In this document: positions 17,466-24,849 of the stretch, in pieces | How positions within the stretch are numbered: the first letter of the stretch is position 1 | How the letters are laid out: the number at the start of each line of letters is the position of its first letter | Source: Clostridium sp. | GTDB lineage: Bacteria; Bacillota; Clostridia; Clostridiales; Clostridiaceae | DNA length: 46,118 nt | Assembly (NCBI RefSeq): GCF_029258205.1 | Contig: NZ_JARHZJ010000079.1 | Location: 1 to 46,118 of the forward strand | Direction: 5' to 3' | The notes under the pieces: model-generated | Database searches by the model: none | What the model saw: only the letters and a program-made list of their open reading frames with translations | Told to the model about the DNA's origin: nothing | Translations under genes and position numbers: made by a program

Positions 17466-18254
17466 ATGAGTATAATTTATTTGTTTGTTTGTTTAATATC
17501 ATGTATTGTTGGAGCTATTAGTGGTATTGGTGGTGGAGTTATTATTAAGCCTGTACTAGATGCTTTAGGAACATTAAATGTTTCAGTAATAAGCTTTTTA
17601 TCAGGATGTACAGTTTTAGCAATGACTAGTATGACTTTATTTAAAAGTAGAAATTCTAAAGTTAAAGTTGATAAAAGAAAAGGAACTTTATTAGCTGTTG
17701 GTGGAGCGATTGGTGGAATTGTAGGAAAATATATTTTTGATTATATAAAAATAACTTCTGGAAAAGAAGCTATAGTAGGAGCTTCACAGTCAATGCTTTT
17801 AGCAGTTGTAACTATTGGAGTATTAATATTTACTTTAAATAAATCTAAATTTAAAAGATATAATGTAGAAAATAATATTTTATGTTTAGTAATTGGATTT
17901 TTATTAGGGTCAACATCAGCCTTTATGGGGATTGGAGGAGGTCCAATAAACTTAGCTGTATTATTTTTATTCTTCTCAATGGATAGTAAAACAGCTGCGT
18001 TAAATTCAATTTATATAATATTCTTTTCACAACTTACAAGTCTTCTTTTTACTGTTTTTAGAGGAAAAGTTCCAAGTTTCGAATGGTCAGTTTGCTTATT
18101 TATGTTAGCAGGAGGGCTTTTAGGTGGTACTATTGGGCCAATGATATCTAAAAAATTATCTTTAAAAGGTGTAGATAAGGTATATACAACACTTGTTGTT
18201 GTTGTAATAATAATAAGTCTTTACAATTTTGTAGGTTATTTAGGAAAAATTTAA
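17466..18254 (+). CDS. TSUP-family (TauE/SafE) membrane permease
   Basis: 262 aa from ATG 17466; an in-frame TTG at 17412 would add a polar stretch before the first membrane helix and has no ribosome binding site, so the shorter form is preferred. About eight membrane helices in two repeats, each starting with the family glycine motif: VGAISGIGGGVIIKPVLD near the N terminus and GSTSAFMGIGGGPINLAVL in the second half. TSUP proteins move sulfite, sulfoacetate, taurine-related or other organic anions. The next gene, a DUF1847 protein, starts 18 nt downstream, so the pair is probably co-transcribed. Substrate unknown. Confidence 0.88.
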   Translation: MSIIYLFVCLISCIVGAISGIGGGVIIKPVLDALGTLNVSVISFLSGCTVLAMTSMTLFKSRNSKVKVDKRKGTLLAVGGAIGGIVGKYIFDYIKITSGKEAIVGASQSMLLAVVTIGVLIFTLNKSKFKRYNVENNILCLVIGFLLGSTSAFMGIGGGPINLAVLFLFFSMDSKTAALNSIYIIFFSQLTSLLFTVFRGKVPSFEWSVCLFMLAGGLLGGTIGPMISKKLSLKGVDKVYTTLVVVVIIISLYNFVGYLGKI

Positions 18255-18272
18255 GAAAGAAGGAATTTTATT

Positions 18273-18905
18273 ATGAGTATTTGTGCAAAATGTCCAACAA
18301 GAGGATGTACTACAAAGGATGAAAGTAAAATGCCAAAAAAACTTTGTCCAAGTAGAAATTTAGAATTGCAAGAAGAGGCTAGATCACTATATGTTGGTGA
18401 AAATTTAGAAATTGAAAAAAAAGCAACTTTAGTAGAAGGTGAAGGAAATTGTAATTGGACTCGTGTTCAAGAGATAATAGTTTTTGCAAAGAAAATGGGA
18501 TATAAGAAACTTGGAGTAGCTTTTTGTATGGGTTTACACGAAGAGGCTAAAACTTTTGTTAAGGTTTTAGAATATCATGGTTTAGAAGTTGTATCTATTG
18601 GTTGTAAAAATGGAGCAAACTTAAAAGGATTTTTAGGAATAGAACAGGAAAAGAAAGAGACTTATGTTAAAAATGATATGATGTGTAATCCAATAGGACA
18701 AGCGTTATATTTAAATAAAGAAGATGTTGATTTTAATATTTTATTAGGATTATGCGTAGGTCATGATACATTATTTATAAAATATGCAGAAGCACCAATA
18801 ACAGTTTTTGCAGTAAAAGATCGTGTTTTATGTAACAATCCTTTAGGAGCTATATACCAAGCAGATGGATATTATAAGAAAAAATTATTTAACAATGAAT
18901 ATTAA
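18273..18905 (+). CDS. DUF1847 Cys-rich putative metal-binding protein
   Basis: 210 aa. N-terminal CAKCPTRGC and KKLCPSRN, then NCNWTRVQEIIVFAKKMGYKKLGVAFCMGLHEEA, and later VVSIGCKNG, MMCNPIGQA, LGLCVGHDTLF and RVLCNNPLGAIY. This is the characteristic DUF1847 pattern, whose conserved Cys residues are thought to bind metal. About a dozen Cys in a cytosolic protein suggests an Fe-S cluster or zinc, possibly redox chemistry. Function is not established. ATG start with AGAAAGGAA. It pairs with the TSUP permease upstream, which hints at handling the transported (perhaps sulfur-containing) compound. Confidence 0.85.
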   Translation: MSICAKCPTRGCTTKDESKMPKKLCPSRNLELQEEARSLYVGENLEIEKKATLVEGEGNCNWTRVQEIIVFAKKMGYKKLGVAFCMGLHEEAKTFVKVLEYHGLEVVSIGCKNGANLKGFLGIEQEKKETYVKNDMMCNPIGQALYLNKEDVDFNILLGLCVGHDTLFIKYAEAPITVFAVKDRVLCNNPLGAIYQADGYYKKKLFNNEY

Positions 18906-18925
18906 TTAAGATAATATTTATTATT

Positions 18926-18951
18926 AAATTTCTATAAAATTATAGAAATTT
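18926..18951 (+). repeat. 12-bp perfect inverted repeat after the DUF1847 gene
   Basis: 18926-18937 pairs with 18940-18951 around a 2-nt gap; no T tail. It may be a 3'-end stabilising hairpin before the true terminator at 18988. Confidence 0.5.
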
Positions 18952-18987
18952 AAACAATTATTATGATTTATTTAAAAGTTAGATAAG

Positions 18988-19023
18988 AAAGAAACATGGA
19001 TAAATTTTCTGTGTTTCTTTTTT
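18988..19023 (+). terminator. terminator of the TSUP-DUF1847 unit
   Basis: AAAGAAACA (18988-18996) pairs with TGTTTCTTT (19012-19020), and the T run continues after the stem. Confidence 0.75.
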
Positions 19024-19035
19024 ATTTAATTTTAA

Positions 19036-19194
19036 AATATTTATTAATATAGCCTACAAAAAATCTTATATTTAATGGTCTGTGCTACATTTTTTTATAT
19101 GCTTATTAAGATTTTTTGCAAAAAAACAGAGTATAAAAAATATACTCTGTTTTTTGAGAATCTTTCAATGTTATTTTATTAACTAAATAACATT
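19036..19194. repeat. direct repeat copy B: ~160-nt hairpin-rich intergenic element
   Basis: Second copy of the element at 16833-16994, same orientation. Stems: I, 19058-19067 with 19108-19117; II, ACAGAGTATA 19126-19135 with TATACTCTGT 19141-19150; III, 19167-19176 with 19185-19194. Read on the minus strand, stem II followed by a T run lies just after the tRNA gene and could be its terminator. Confidence 0.7.
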
Positions 19195-19216
19195 GTATAT
19201 TTTACAAGATTTTTTA

Positions 19217-19292
<76 letters not shown>

Positions 19293-19319
19293 TCATTAAA
19301 TTGTATCTACTACTCTTTA

Positions 19320-19348
19320 ACTATATGTTAATATATAATAAAAGTCAA
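19320..19348 (-). promoter_or_regulatory. promoter of the initiator tRNA gene
   Basis: On the minus strand TTGACT (19348-19343) and TATAGT (19325-19320) are separated by exactly 17 nt, about 28 nt before the tRNA 5' end. It is a near-consensus housekeeping promoter. Confidence 0.75.
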
Positions 19349-19464
19349 GGAAATTAAATATTTATTATATTTAAATTGTTATAAGTACTTAGAACTTTCT
19401 CTTTTGTGATATATAATAAATATAAGGACGTATATTAGTTTTAATTTTTTATTCAGGAGGAGAA

Positions 19465-20241
19465 ATGTTTACCAAAGGTTTTGACGAGGCATATAATAGG
19501 GCTTTAGAACTTCAGAAATTATTTTATTATGAAAAAGAAAAGTATAATGAAGATTTAAAGAATGAAAATAGAGATATAAAGCATTTAGTTAACAAAATAA
19601 ACGAAGAAAAAATATATATATTAGAAACACTAGTACCTAAATATGCTAAGAATATGAGTATTTTAGAAAGACAAAGTATAAAAGCTACTTTAGGAGAAGA
19701 AGTCAGTAGTGAATATATAATAAATGATTATAATATACGACCTATTAACGAACTGCTACTGATAGATTATGATGAAAAGTCTATTATAAAAAATATAAAA
19801 AATCCTTTTATTAAGATATTTAAGATAAACAAAATAAATAAAAATTTAGATGAAGAAATGATGGAAATACAATCTGCAATAGATGAAATGAAAAAGATAT
19901 CACAATGTGCACAGGATGATAAGGTTAAATTAATAAGAATTTATAAATTAATATGTTCTGCAACTAATTTAGGAGAAGCAATAGAGCAAAGATTTAGGGA
20001 TTTTATACCTATGATACAAAGTAGTAGGCTAATATATGGTGATTTCAATATAGAGAAGCGTAGCTATAGGATAGGTAATGTTATGAAATGCTATGATGGG
20101 ATAATACACTTTTTAGTAAAAATATGTAAGACTAAATATAGAAGTACAGAAGGAAAAAGGGTTAATTATATAAAAGATTCTTTAATTGATGAGAATTTAG
20201 AAGAGTTGAATTTATGGAAAGAGAACTTTAATGAAATATAA
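19465..20241 (+). CDS. hypothetical helical protein upstream of the ZorAB-like pair
   Basis: 258 aa, not recognised. The first ~65 residues are strongly charged and likely coiled-coil. A middle segment (EKSIIKNIKNPFIKIFKINKINKNLDEEMMEIQ) is basic, then helical to the end. No signal peptide or clear membrane helix, so it is probably cytosolic. ATG start with AGGAGGAG; a candidate promoter (TTAGAA, 17 nt, TATAAT ending 19417) precedes it. It is followed after ~415 nt by the MotA/MotB-like pair on the same strand. A shared function with that pair is possible, but the terminator between them argues for separate control. Confidence 0.7.
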   Translation: MFTKGFDEAYNRALELQKLFYYEKEKYNEDLKNENRDIKHLVNKINEEKIYILETLVPKYAKNMSILERQSIKATLGEEVSSEYIINDYNIRPINELLLIDYDEKSIIKNIKNPFIKIFKINKINKNLDEEMMEIQSAIDEMKKISQCAQDDKVKLIRIYKLICSATNLGEAIEQRFRDFIPMIQSSRLIYGDFNIEKRSYRIGNVMKCYDGIIHFLVKICKTKYRSTEGKRVNYIKDSLIDENLEELNLWKENFNEI

Positions 20242-20392
20242 AATTATTTAATTTTCTTAGTTAAGCCAAGAAAAATAGGTGTGTTTTTGTGATTTATAAT
20301 AGTATTAGAGTGAATTTATTCAATAAAATAATAAAAGTTTTTAAAGAATAGAGAAAAATATTTAGATTTTATTGAATTTTTAACCAGAATAT

Positions 20393-20496
20393 GATACTGT
20401 CTACATATAGTAAATACTTATAGCGTGTTAGTATTTATTTTGGATTTGGTTGGAGAATAATTTCTTCAGCCTTTATTCTTTATATAGATAGTGTAT
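20393..20496 (+). ncRNA. predicted three-way-junction RNA upstream of the ZorA-like gene
   Basis: P1: 20393-20403 with 20485-20496 (interrupted by mismatches). P2: TAAATACT 20411-20418 with AGTATTTA 20430-20437, perfect. P3: AGAATAA 20454-20460 with TTATTCT 20473-20479, perfect. P2 and P3 are joined by a G/T-rich linker (TTTTGGATTTGGTTGG). An intrinsic terminator starts 17 nt later, the usual arrangement of a transcription-regulating leader. It matches no riboswitch consensus I know; it could also be the 3' part of the upstream transcript. Confidence 0.4.
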
Positions 20497-20512
20497 AACT
20501 TAAGAAATATTT

Positions 20513-20564
20513 AAAAAGTCTTATGAAATCAAGTTAAACTTGATTATTCATAAGGCTTTTTTTA
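20513..20564 (+). terminator. strong terminator between the hypothetical gene and the ZorA-like gene
   Basis: The outer arm 20513-20526 pairs with 20548-20561 with one mismatch. Inside it, ATCAAGTT (20528-20535) pairs perfectly with AACTTGAT (20537-20544). A T7 tail follows. It lies ~90 nt before the ZorA-like start. Confidence 0.85.
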
Positions 20565-20656
20565 TTTTATTTATTATGGAAATTCATTATAAAAACCTGT
20601 TTGGAATCATATATTTCATATAAAGATTAATTAATAGAGGAGGAGAATTTTTTATA

Positions 20657-22087
20657 ATGAATACTATAAGTAATATATTACAATCCTTTTTAAATCAAAA
20701 TATTATAGGGTATATTGGAGTTATATTAATCTTAATAGTTATATCTTTGGGGTTTATTTATAATATTAGGGCTAAGAAAAAGTATGAGAATCTTTTAAAG
20801 GACTTTAATGAGAGTGAATGGATTAATGTTTCAGTAAATGAATATCAAAAGGAACGTAAATTTCTTAATTCAGAGTTAAAGGCAATGGCAGATGATTTTA
20901 GAAAGAGTGCTACTAGAGGAACATATAATATCAACACAGAGGTAATAATTCAAAAGAATATAGAAAAGAAAATTTTAAAAGAAGAAAATATTGCCAATAT
21001 ACTGTCATCTATTTCAATAGCATTAGGACTTATAGGTACATTTTTAGGACTTACTGTGGCTATTATTACAACAACAGATATATTGTCTTCTGGAACTAAG
21101 AGTATGGCTGACTTCTCAAGAAGTATGAATATGCCTCTAGGAAGTATGTCTAGTGCTTTTTGGACAAGTATTGTAGGGGTAATAGGTTCTATCATATTAA
21201 ATTGTTTAAACATTAATTTAAAGAGAGCTAAAGAGGACTTTTATGATGTTTTTGAAGATTATTTAGATAACGTATTATTTGCTATTTATATAAAATCAGA
21301 TAAAGATTTGCTTACCGATTTTATAAATAAAGCTTTAGGAAGTTTTTCAATAAAGTTAGATGAGTTATTTAACAAGGGAATAAATAATTTAGTTGAAAGT
21401 ATAAATAAAAATACCATAGATATGACAAGTACTTTTAATGGAATGAATAAGCATATAAGTGATTTAGAGAATGTTGTATCATATTTTAGAGTTTCAGTTA
21501 TTGGAATAAAAACACCTATAAAAAACTTTGAAAAAGATTTGGAAAAGTTTGGTAGGATAAGCACAGACTTTTGTAATTCTGTGAATTCAATAAATAATAA
21601 ATTTATTAATAAATCTGCTAGACTTGAGGAAAGTGTAAATGAACTATCAAAGGTTATAAATGAAAATAAGAGAGAGATAAATAAGCTTTGCATGAGATTA
21701 GAGGTTCAAAGTAATGAGGTAAGAAGAGGATATAATACCTTTAATGATGTATTTAATATTATAAAAGATGAGCAAAGCAGAAATAATAAAATTATTTCAA
21801 ATCAAATTTCAAAACTAAATGATGGATATAGAGAATTTGAAAGAGGAATAAATAAATTTTCAAATAATGTTTCAAATATGAAAAATGAAGTTGCAAATGG
21901 TATATACTATGCTCTTCAAAGAGAAACTCAGGAGCTTTCATCAAATATAGTTGATAAATTAAATTATCCTTTAAGAGATATTAGTTTAGCAGCTGAGGAA
22001 TTAAGCAGAAGTACCAATAGGGATAGGGAGATTAAAAAGGTAGATTCTAAGTGGAAAAAAGATAGTAAAGAGATTGGTAGGTGTTAA
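20657..22087 (+). CDS. MotA/TolQ/ExbB-type proton channel with long coiled-coil tail (ZorA-like)
   Basis: 476 aa. Membrane helices at ~12-34, ~112-137 (SIALGLIGTFLGLTVAI, the MotA/TolQ/ExbB signature) and ~162-186 (LGSMSSAFWTSIVGVIGSI). A ~285-residue helical, coiled-coil-rich cytoplasmic tail follows. MotA-like channels with such tails are typical of ZorA from Zorya defence systems and related ion-driven motors. It would form a ring around the next gene's product and convert ion flow into motion of the tail. ATG start with GAGGAGGAG. ZorC, ZorD and ZorE are not encoded nearby, so Zorya function is not established. A structured leader and terminator precede it. Confidence 0.82.
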   Translation: MNTISNILQSFLNQNIIGYIGVILILIVISLGFIYNIRAKKKYENLLKDFNESEWINVSVNEYQKERKFLNSELKAMADDFRKSATRGTYNINTEVIIQKNIEKKILKEENIANILSSISIALGLIGTFLGLTVAIITTTDILSSGTKSMADFSRSMNMPLGSMSSAFWTSIVGVIGSIILNCLNINLKRAKEDFYDVFEDYLDNVLFAIYIKSDKDLLTDFINKALGSFSIKLDELFNKGINNLVESINKNTIDMTSTFNGMNKHISDLENVVSYFRVSVIGIKTPIKNFEKDLEKFGRISTDFCNSVNSINNKFINKSARLEESVNELSKVINENKREINKLCMRLEVQSNEVRRGYNTFNDVFNIIKDEQSRNNKIISNQISKLNDGYREFERGINKFSNNVSNMKNEVANGIYYALQRETQELSSNIVDKLNYPLRDISLAAEELSRSTNRDREIKKVDSKWKKDSKEIGRC

Positions 22088-22089
22088 AA

Positions 22090-22782
22090 ATGAAGGTTAG
22101 GAGAAGAATGTATAAGATAGAACAAGAACTACCTTCTTATTGGCCTTCATTTGTTGACATAATGACTACGGTTACCCTAGTTTTTTTCTTTATATTACTT
22201 ACTTCAATAGGAATTTCAAGTATTTTTGTAGATAATATAGCTTTAGAAAGAGAAACTGTATATGATAAAATTCAAGGACAATTAAATCAATATGACGTTG
22301 ATGAAGGAGTAATGAATTTTAATAGGCAAGAAGGAAAAATTGATATAAAAACAGAGACTTTTTTTGACAGCGATAGTTCAGTTTTAAAGGAAGATGGGAA
22401 GAAATTAGCTTCTGAACTTGGTGATATATTTTTTAAGCTGCTATCTAATGAATGGATAAAAGAAAAAATAGACTATATAGAAATTGTAGGACATACAGAT
22501 TTTGCAGGAAGCACTATTCATGGAAGAGAATTATCTACTGAGAGAGCAATAAGCTTTTTAAATGAAATGATGCCAGAAGATAGTGAACTTGAAAATATTC
22601 ATGGAGAAAAATTTAAAGCTTCAGGAATGTCTGAGTTTGAAAACTATTCTTCTAAAGAAGAAAGAGATAGAGGATATGATAAATATGATATGGAAGAAAC
22701 TAAGAAAGATAGAAGAATTGAAGTACGTATGGTATTTAGTAATGATGATTTAGAAAAAGCTATAAAAGAAAGAAAAAATTAA
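22090..22782 (+). CDS. MotB/OmpA-type stator protein (ZorB-like)
   Basis: 230 aa from ATG 22090 (GTG 22081 is an in-frame alternative; GGTAGGTG at 22076-22083 best fits the ATG). Short cytoplasmic N terminus, then one membrane helix carrying the ion-conducting Asp23 (WPSFVDIMTTVTLVFFFIL), as in MotB/ExbD/ZorB. The C-terminal OmpA-like peptidoglycan-binding domain has IEIVGHTDFAG, GRELSTERA and KKDRRIEVRMVF. It should anchor to peptidoglycan and complete the ion channel with the upstream protein. It starts 2 nt after the upstream stop codon, so the two are made together. No flagellar genes are visible, which argues against a flagellar stator. Confidence 0.84.
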   Translation: MKVRRRMYKIEQELPSYWPSFVDIMTTVTLVFFFILLTSIGISSIFVDNIALERETVYDKIQGQLNQYDVDEGVMNFNRQEGKIDIKTETFFDSDSSVLKEDGKKLASELGDIFFKLLSNEWIKEKIDYIEIVGHTDFAGSTIHGRELSTERAISFLNEMMPEDSELENIHGEKFKASGMSEFENYSSKEERDRGYDKYDMEETKKDRRIEVRMVFSNDDLEKAIKERKN

Positions 22783-22950
22783 ATTTAATACAACTGAATT
22801 AGCTAAAAGGATATAAAAGAATCCTATATATAAGTTGTTTAATGAAATGATTTAAGAGTTATAAAAATATAGAGAAAATTTATGAAATTTAATAGTTATT
22901 AAAAGTATTTATTAAATATATTTAATAAAAATAACTATAAATTGGAAAAA

Positions 22951-22987
22951 CAAGGGATTTTATGTTAATAAAATCCCTCGTTTTTTT
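22951..22987 (+). terminator. terminator after the ZorAB-like pair
   Basis: An 11-bp perfect stem (22953-22963 with 22968-22978), a GTTA loop, and a T7 tail from 22981. It ends the transcript about 170 nt after the ZorB-like stop codon; the gap itself holds nothing recognisable. Confidence 0.85.
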
Positions 22988-23014
22988 GATTAAATTATTT
23001 AATAATACTATAAC
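22986..23014 (+). promoter_or_regulatory. candidate promoter for the Crp-type regulator with a long leader
   Basis: TTGATT (22986-22991), 17 nt, TATAAC (23009-23014). It would give a leader of ~370 nt before the regulator gene. The -35 overlaps the T tail of the preceding terminator. Low certainty in this AT background. Confidence 0.3.
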
Positions 23015-23035
23015 TATGATATACTTTATAACTTT

Positions 23036-23049
23036 TGAAAACGTTTTAA
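23036..23049. promoter_or_regulatory. cre-like (CcpA) site
   Basis: TGAAAACGTTTTAA differs at one position from the palindromic cre form TGAAANCGNTTTCA. It lies just after the candidate promoter at 22986, a place where CcpA binding would block transcription. This suggests carbon-source control of the urease block, by inference only. Confidence 0.35.
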
Positions 23050-23237
23050 AAAAATTTCATTTATATCAATAAAAGTTCAATTTTTACTATTGAAGAGTTT
23101 AGAAGTAAATACTAATAATTAGGCTATAAGACAGATAAAGACTATAAAAAGTCTTTAAAATGAATTTAAAATTATCGATAAATTAATAAGAATATTAAAT
23201 TATTCATTATAGAAAAATATAATAATTTATATAAAAA

Positions 23238-23286
23238 AGTTCTATTAGGGAAAAATGCGAAAAAGCATTGAAATTCTACAAGAACT
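23238..23286 (+). other. nested inverted repeat in the regulator leader
   Basis: AGTTCT (23238-23243) pairs with AGAACT (23281-23286), and inside it AATGC (23254-23258) pairs with GCATT (23265-23269). It could fold as an interrupted hairpin. The rest of 22988-23379 is AT-rich with no coding frame seen. Confidence 0.3.
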
Positions 23287-23406
23287 GACTTATATTAAAG
23301 ATAAGCCGATAAAAAAAAGTCGATATTCAGAAAAATAAAGAGAAAATTTTAATTTAATTAAATTTAATTAAAATTATATGTGAACACAAGGGGACAGTTA
23401 TTTTTT

Positions 23407-24084
23407 ATGGATACAAAAGAATTTACTAATAATTTATTAAATAAGTTGCTACCATTAGTTAAACAAAAAATTGTTGTTTCTAATGAAAAAGAGCTATTTG
23501 ATCAAAGTGTATATAAAAATAAAATATTAATAGTTTTAGAGGGAGAGTATAAGCTTACTCATATGTTGCCAAATTCTAAGGAATTTACAATAGGATATTA
23601 TAAAGCTCCGAGCATACTATTGCCTAATGATAAAAATAATAATAGTTTTATGGCGCTTTTTGCAATGAGAATAAAAAGTAAATGTACTATTGGGTTGATT
23701 CCATATGAAGAAAAAAGTTTAAGTGAAGATATATGGTGTGATTTTTATCATTACAGTGATTTAATATCACAAAAAATTTATATCCAAATGAGAGATTTGT
23801 TGTTTAATACAAAGAAAAATGCGCTCTTTTCAATTTTGATAAGGTTTAGCAATAGCTATGGAGTTAAAGTTGAAGATGGAATAAAAATCAATATAAAGTT
23901 ATCTAATATTGATTTAGCTGAATACACAGGGGCTACGCCAGAAACTATAAGTAGAATACTAAGAATAATAAAAGAAAATGGCTTAATAAGACATGAAGGT
24001 AAGTACATAGTTATAACTAATATAGAGTATATGAAAAATCAGTTGGATTGCAAGTATTGTGAAAATAGGTTATGCGAAATTTAG
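23407..24084 (+). CDS. Crp/Fnr-family transcriptional regulator upstream of urease
   Basis: 225 aa from ATG 23407; an in-frame GTG at 23380 lies before the ribosome binding site GGGGA (23391-23395). N-terminal cyclic-nucleotide-binding-like beta-barrel (~30-130), then a winged helix-turn-helix with LSNIDLAEYTGATPETISRILRIIKENGLI, typical of Crp/Fnr. The last residues hold a Cys cluster, LDCKYCENRLCEI, which could bind a metal or sense redox state; classical Fnr places its cluster Cys at the N terminus instead. It lies ~120 nt upstream of ureA on the same strand and is a good candidate urease regulator, responding perhaps to Ni or nitrogen (inference). Confidence 0.85.
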   Translation: MDTKEFTNNLLNKLLPLVKQKIVVSNEKELFDQSVYKNKILIVLEGEYKLTHMLPNSKEFTIGYYKAPSILLPNDKNNNSFMALFAMRIKSKCTIGLIPYEEKSLSEDIWCDFYHYSDLISQKIYIQMRDLLFNTKKNALFSILIRFSNSYGVKVEDGIKINIKLSNIDLAEYTGATPETISRILRIIKENGLIRHEGKYIVITNIEYMKNQLDCKYCENRLCEI

Positions 24085-24205
24085 CTTTTAGAATTATATA
24101 ACTGTATATTAATCATAGGTGTTAAAGACAATTACGATTAGTATATATTTATAAAATTATTATATCAATATATATTAAAAAATAGTTTAAGGAGGAAAGA
24201 GGTAT

Positions 24206-24508
24206 ATGTACTTAACAACAAAGGAAAGAGAAAAACTTATGATTTTTCTTGCTGCTGAATTAGTTAAAAAGAGAAAAGATAGAGGCATAAAATTAAATCA
24301 TCCAGAATGTGTTGCTTACATTACTAATGAGATATTAGAAGGTGCGAGAGAAGGGAAATCTGTTGAAGAGTTAATGTCTTATGGAAGAACTTTACTTACA
24401 AGAGAAGATGTTATGGAAGGGGTTCCAGAAATGATACATATGATTCAGGTTGAGGCTACTTTTCCAGATGGAACTAAATTAGTAACAGTTCATAACCCAA
24501 TACAATAA
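24206..24508 (+). CDS. ureA: urease subunit gamma
   Basis: 100 aa, the standard length of a separate gamma subunit. Recognised by [63 protein letters not shown] and [18 protein letters not shown]. It packs with the beta and alpha subunits in the (alpha-beta-gamma)3 urease, which hydrolyses urea to ammonia and CO2 in the cytosol. First structural gene; AGGAGG at 24190-24195. Followed by ureB after 20 nt. Confidence 0.97.
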   Translation: MYLTTKEREKLMIFLAAELVKKRKDRGIKLNHPECVAYITNEILEGAREGKSVEELMSYGRTLLTREDVMEGVPEMIHMIQVEATFPDGTKLVTVHNPIQ

Positions 24509-24528
24509 TTAAATAGGAGGATAGTTTT

Positions 24529-24837
24529 ATGATACCAGGAGAAATTATATTTGCAAAAGATCCAATTAAATGTAATGAAAAATATGAACCAATTACAATT
24601 ACTGTTGTAAATAAAGGAGACAGAGCAGTTCAGATTGGATCACACTTTCACTTTTATGAAGTAAACTCAGAATTAGAATTCGATAGAGAAAAAGCATATG
24701 GAAAGAGATTAGATATTCCATCAGGAACAGGAGTAAGATTTGAACCAGGAGATATGAAGGAAGTAAACTTAATAGATTTTGGTGGAGAAAGAAGAGTATT
24801 TGGTTTTGATAACAAAGTAGATGGATATTTAGACTAG
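24529..24837 (+). CDS. ureB: urease subunit beta
   Basis: 102 aa, normal for a stand-alone beta subunit. Recognised by the N-terminal [26 protein letters not shown], the [20 protein letters not shown] segment and the [13 protein letters not shown] tail. A structural subunit that helps position the flap of the active site on the alpha subunit. ATG start with AGGAGG; followed by ureC after 12 nt. No fusion with the gamma subunit, unlike the Helicobacter arrangement. Confidence 0.97.
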   Translation: MIPGEIIFAKDPIKCNEKYEPITITVVNKGDRAVQIGSHFHFYEVNSELEFDREKAYGKRLDIPSGTGVRFEPGDMKEVNLIDFGGERRVFGFDNKVDGYLD

Positions 24838-24849
24838 GAGGTAATAAAG

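Noticed and set aside
20393-20496. Known riboswitch (purine, c-di-GMP or NiCo) before the ZorA-like gene
   Set aside because: The three-way fold is present, but the conserved junction and loop nucleotides of those classes are not.
20657-22782. Complete Zorya defence system
   Set aside because: No ZorC, ZorD helicase or ZorE nuclease is encoded on either side; only the motor pair is present.
20657-22782. Flagellar stator MotA/MotB
   Set aside because: The channel protein has a ~285-residue coiled-coil tail and there are no flagellar or chemotaxis genes in the window.
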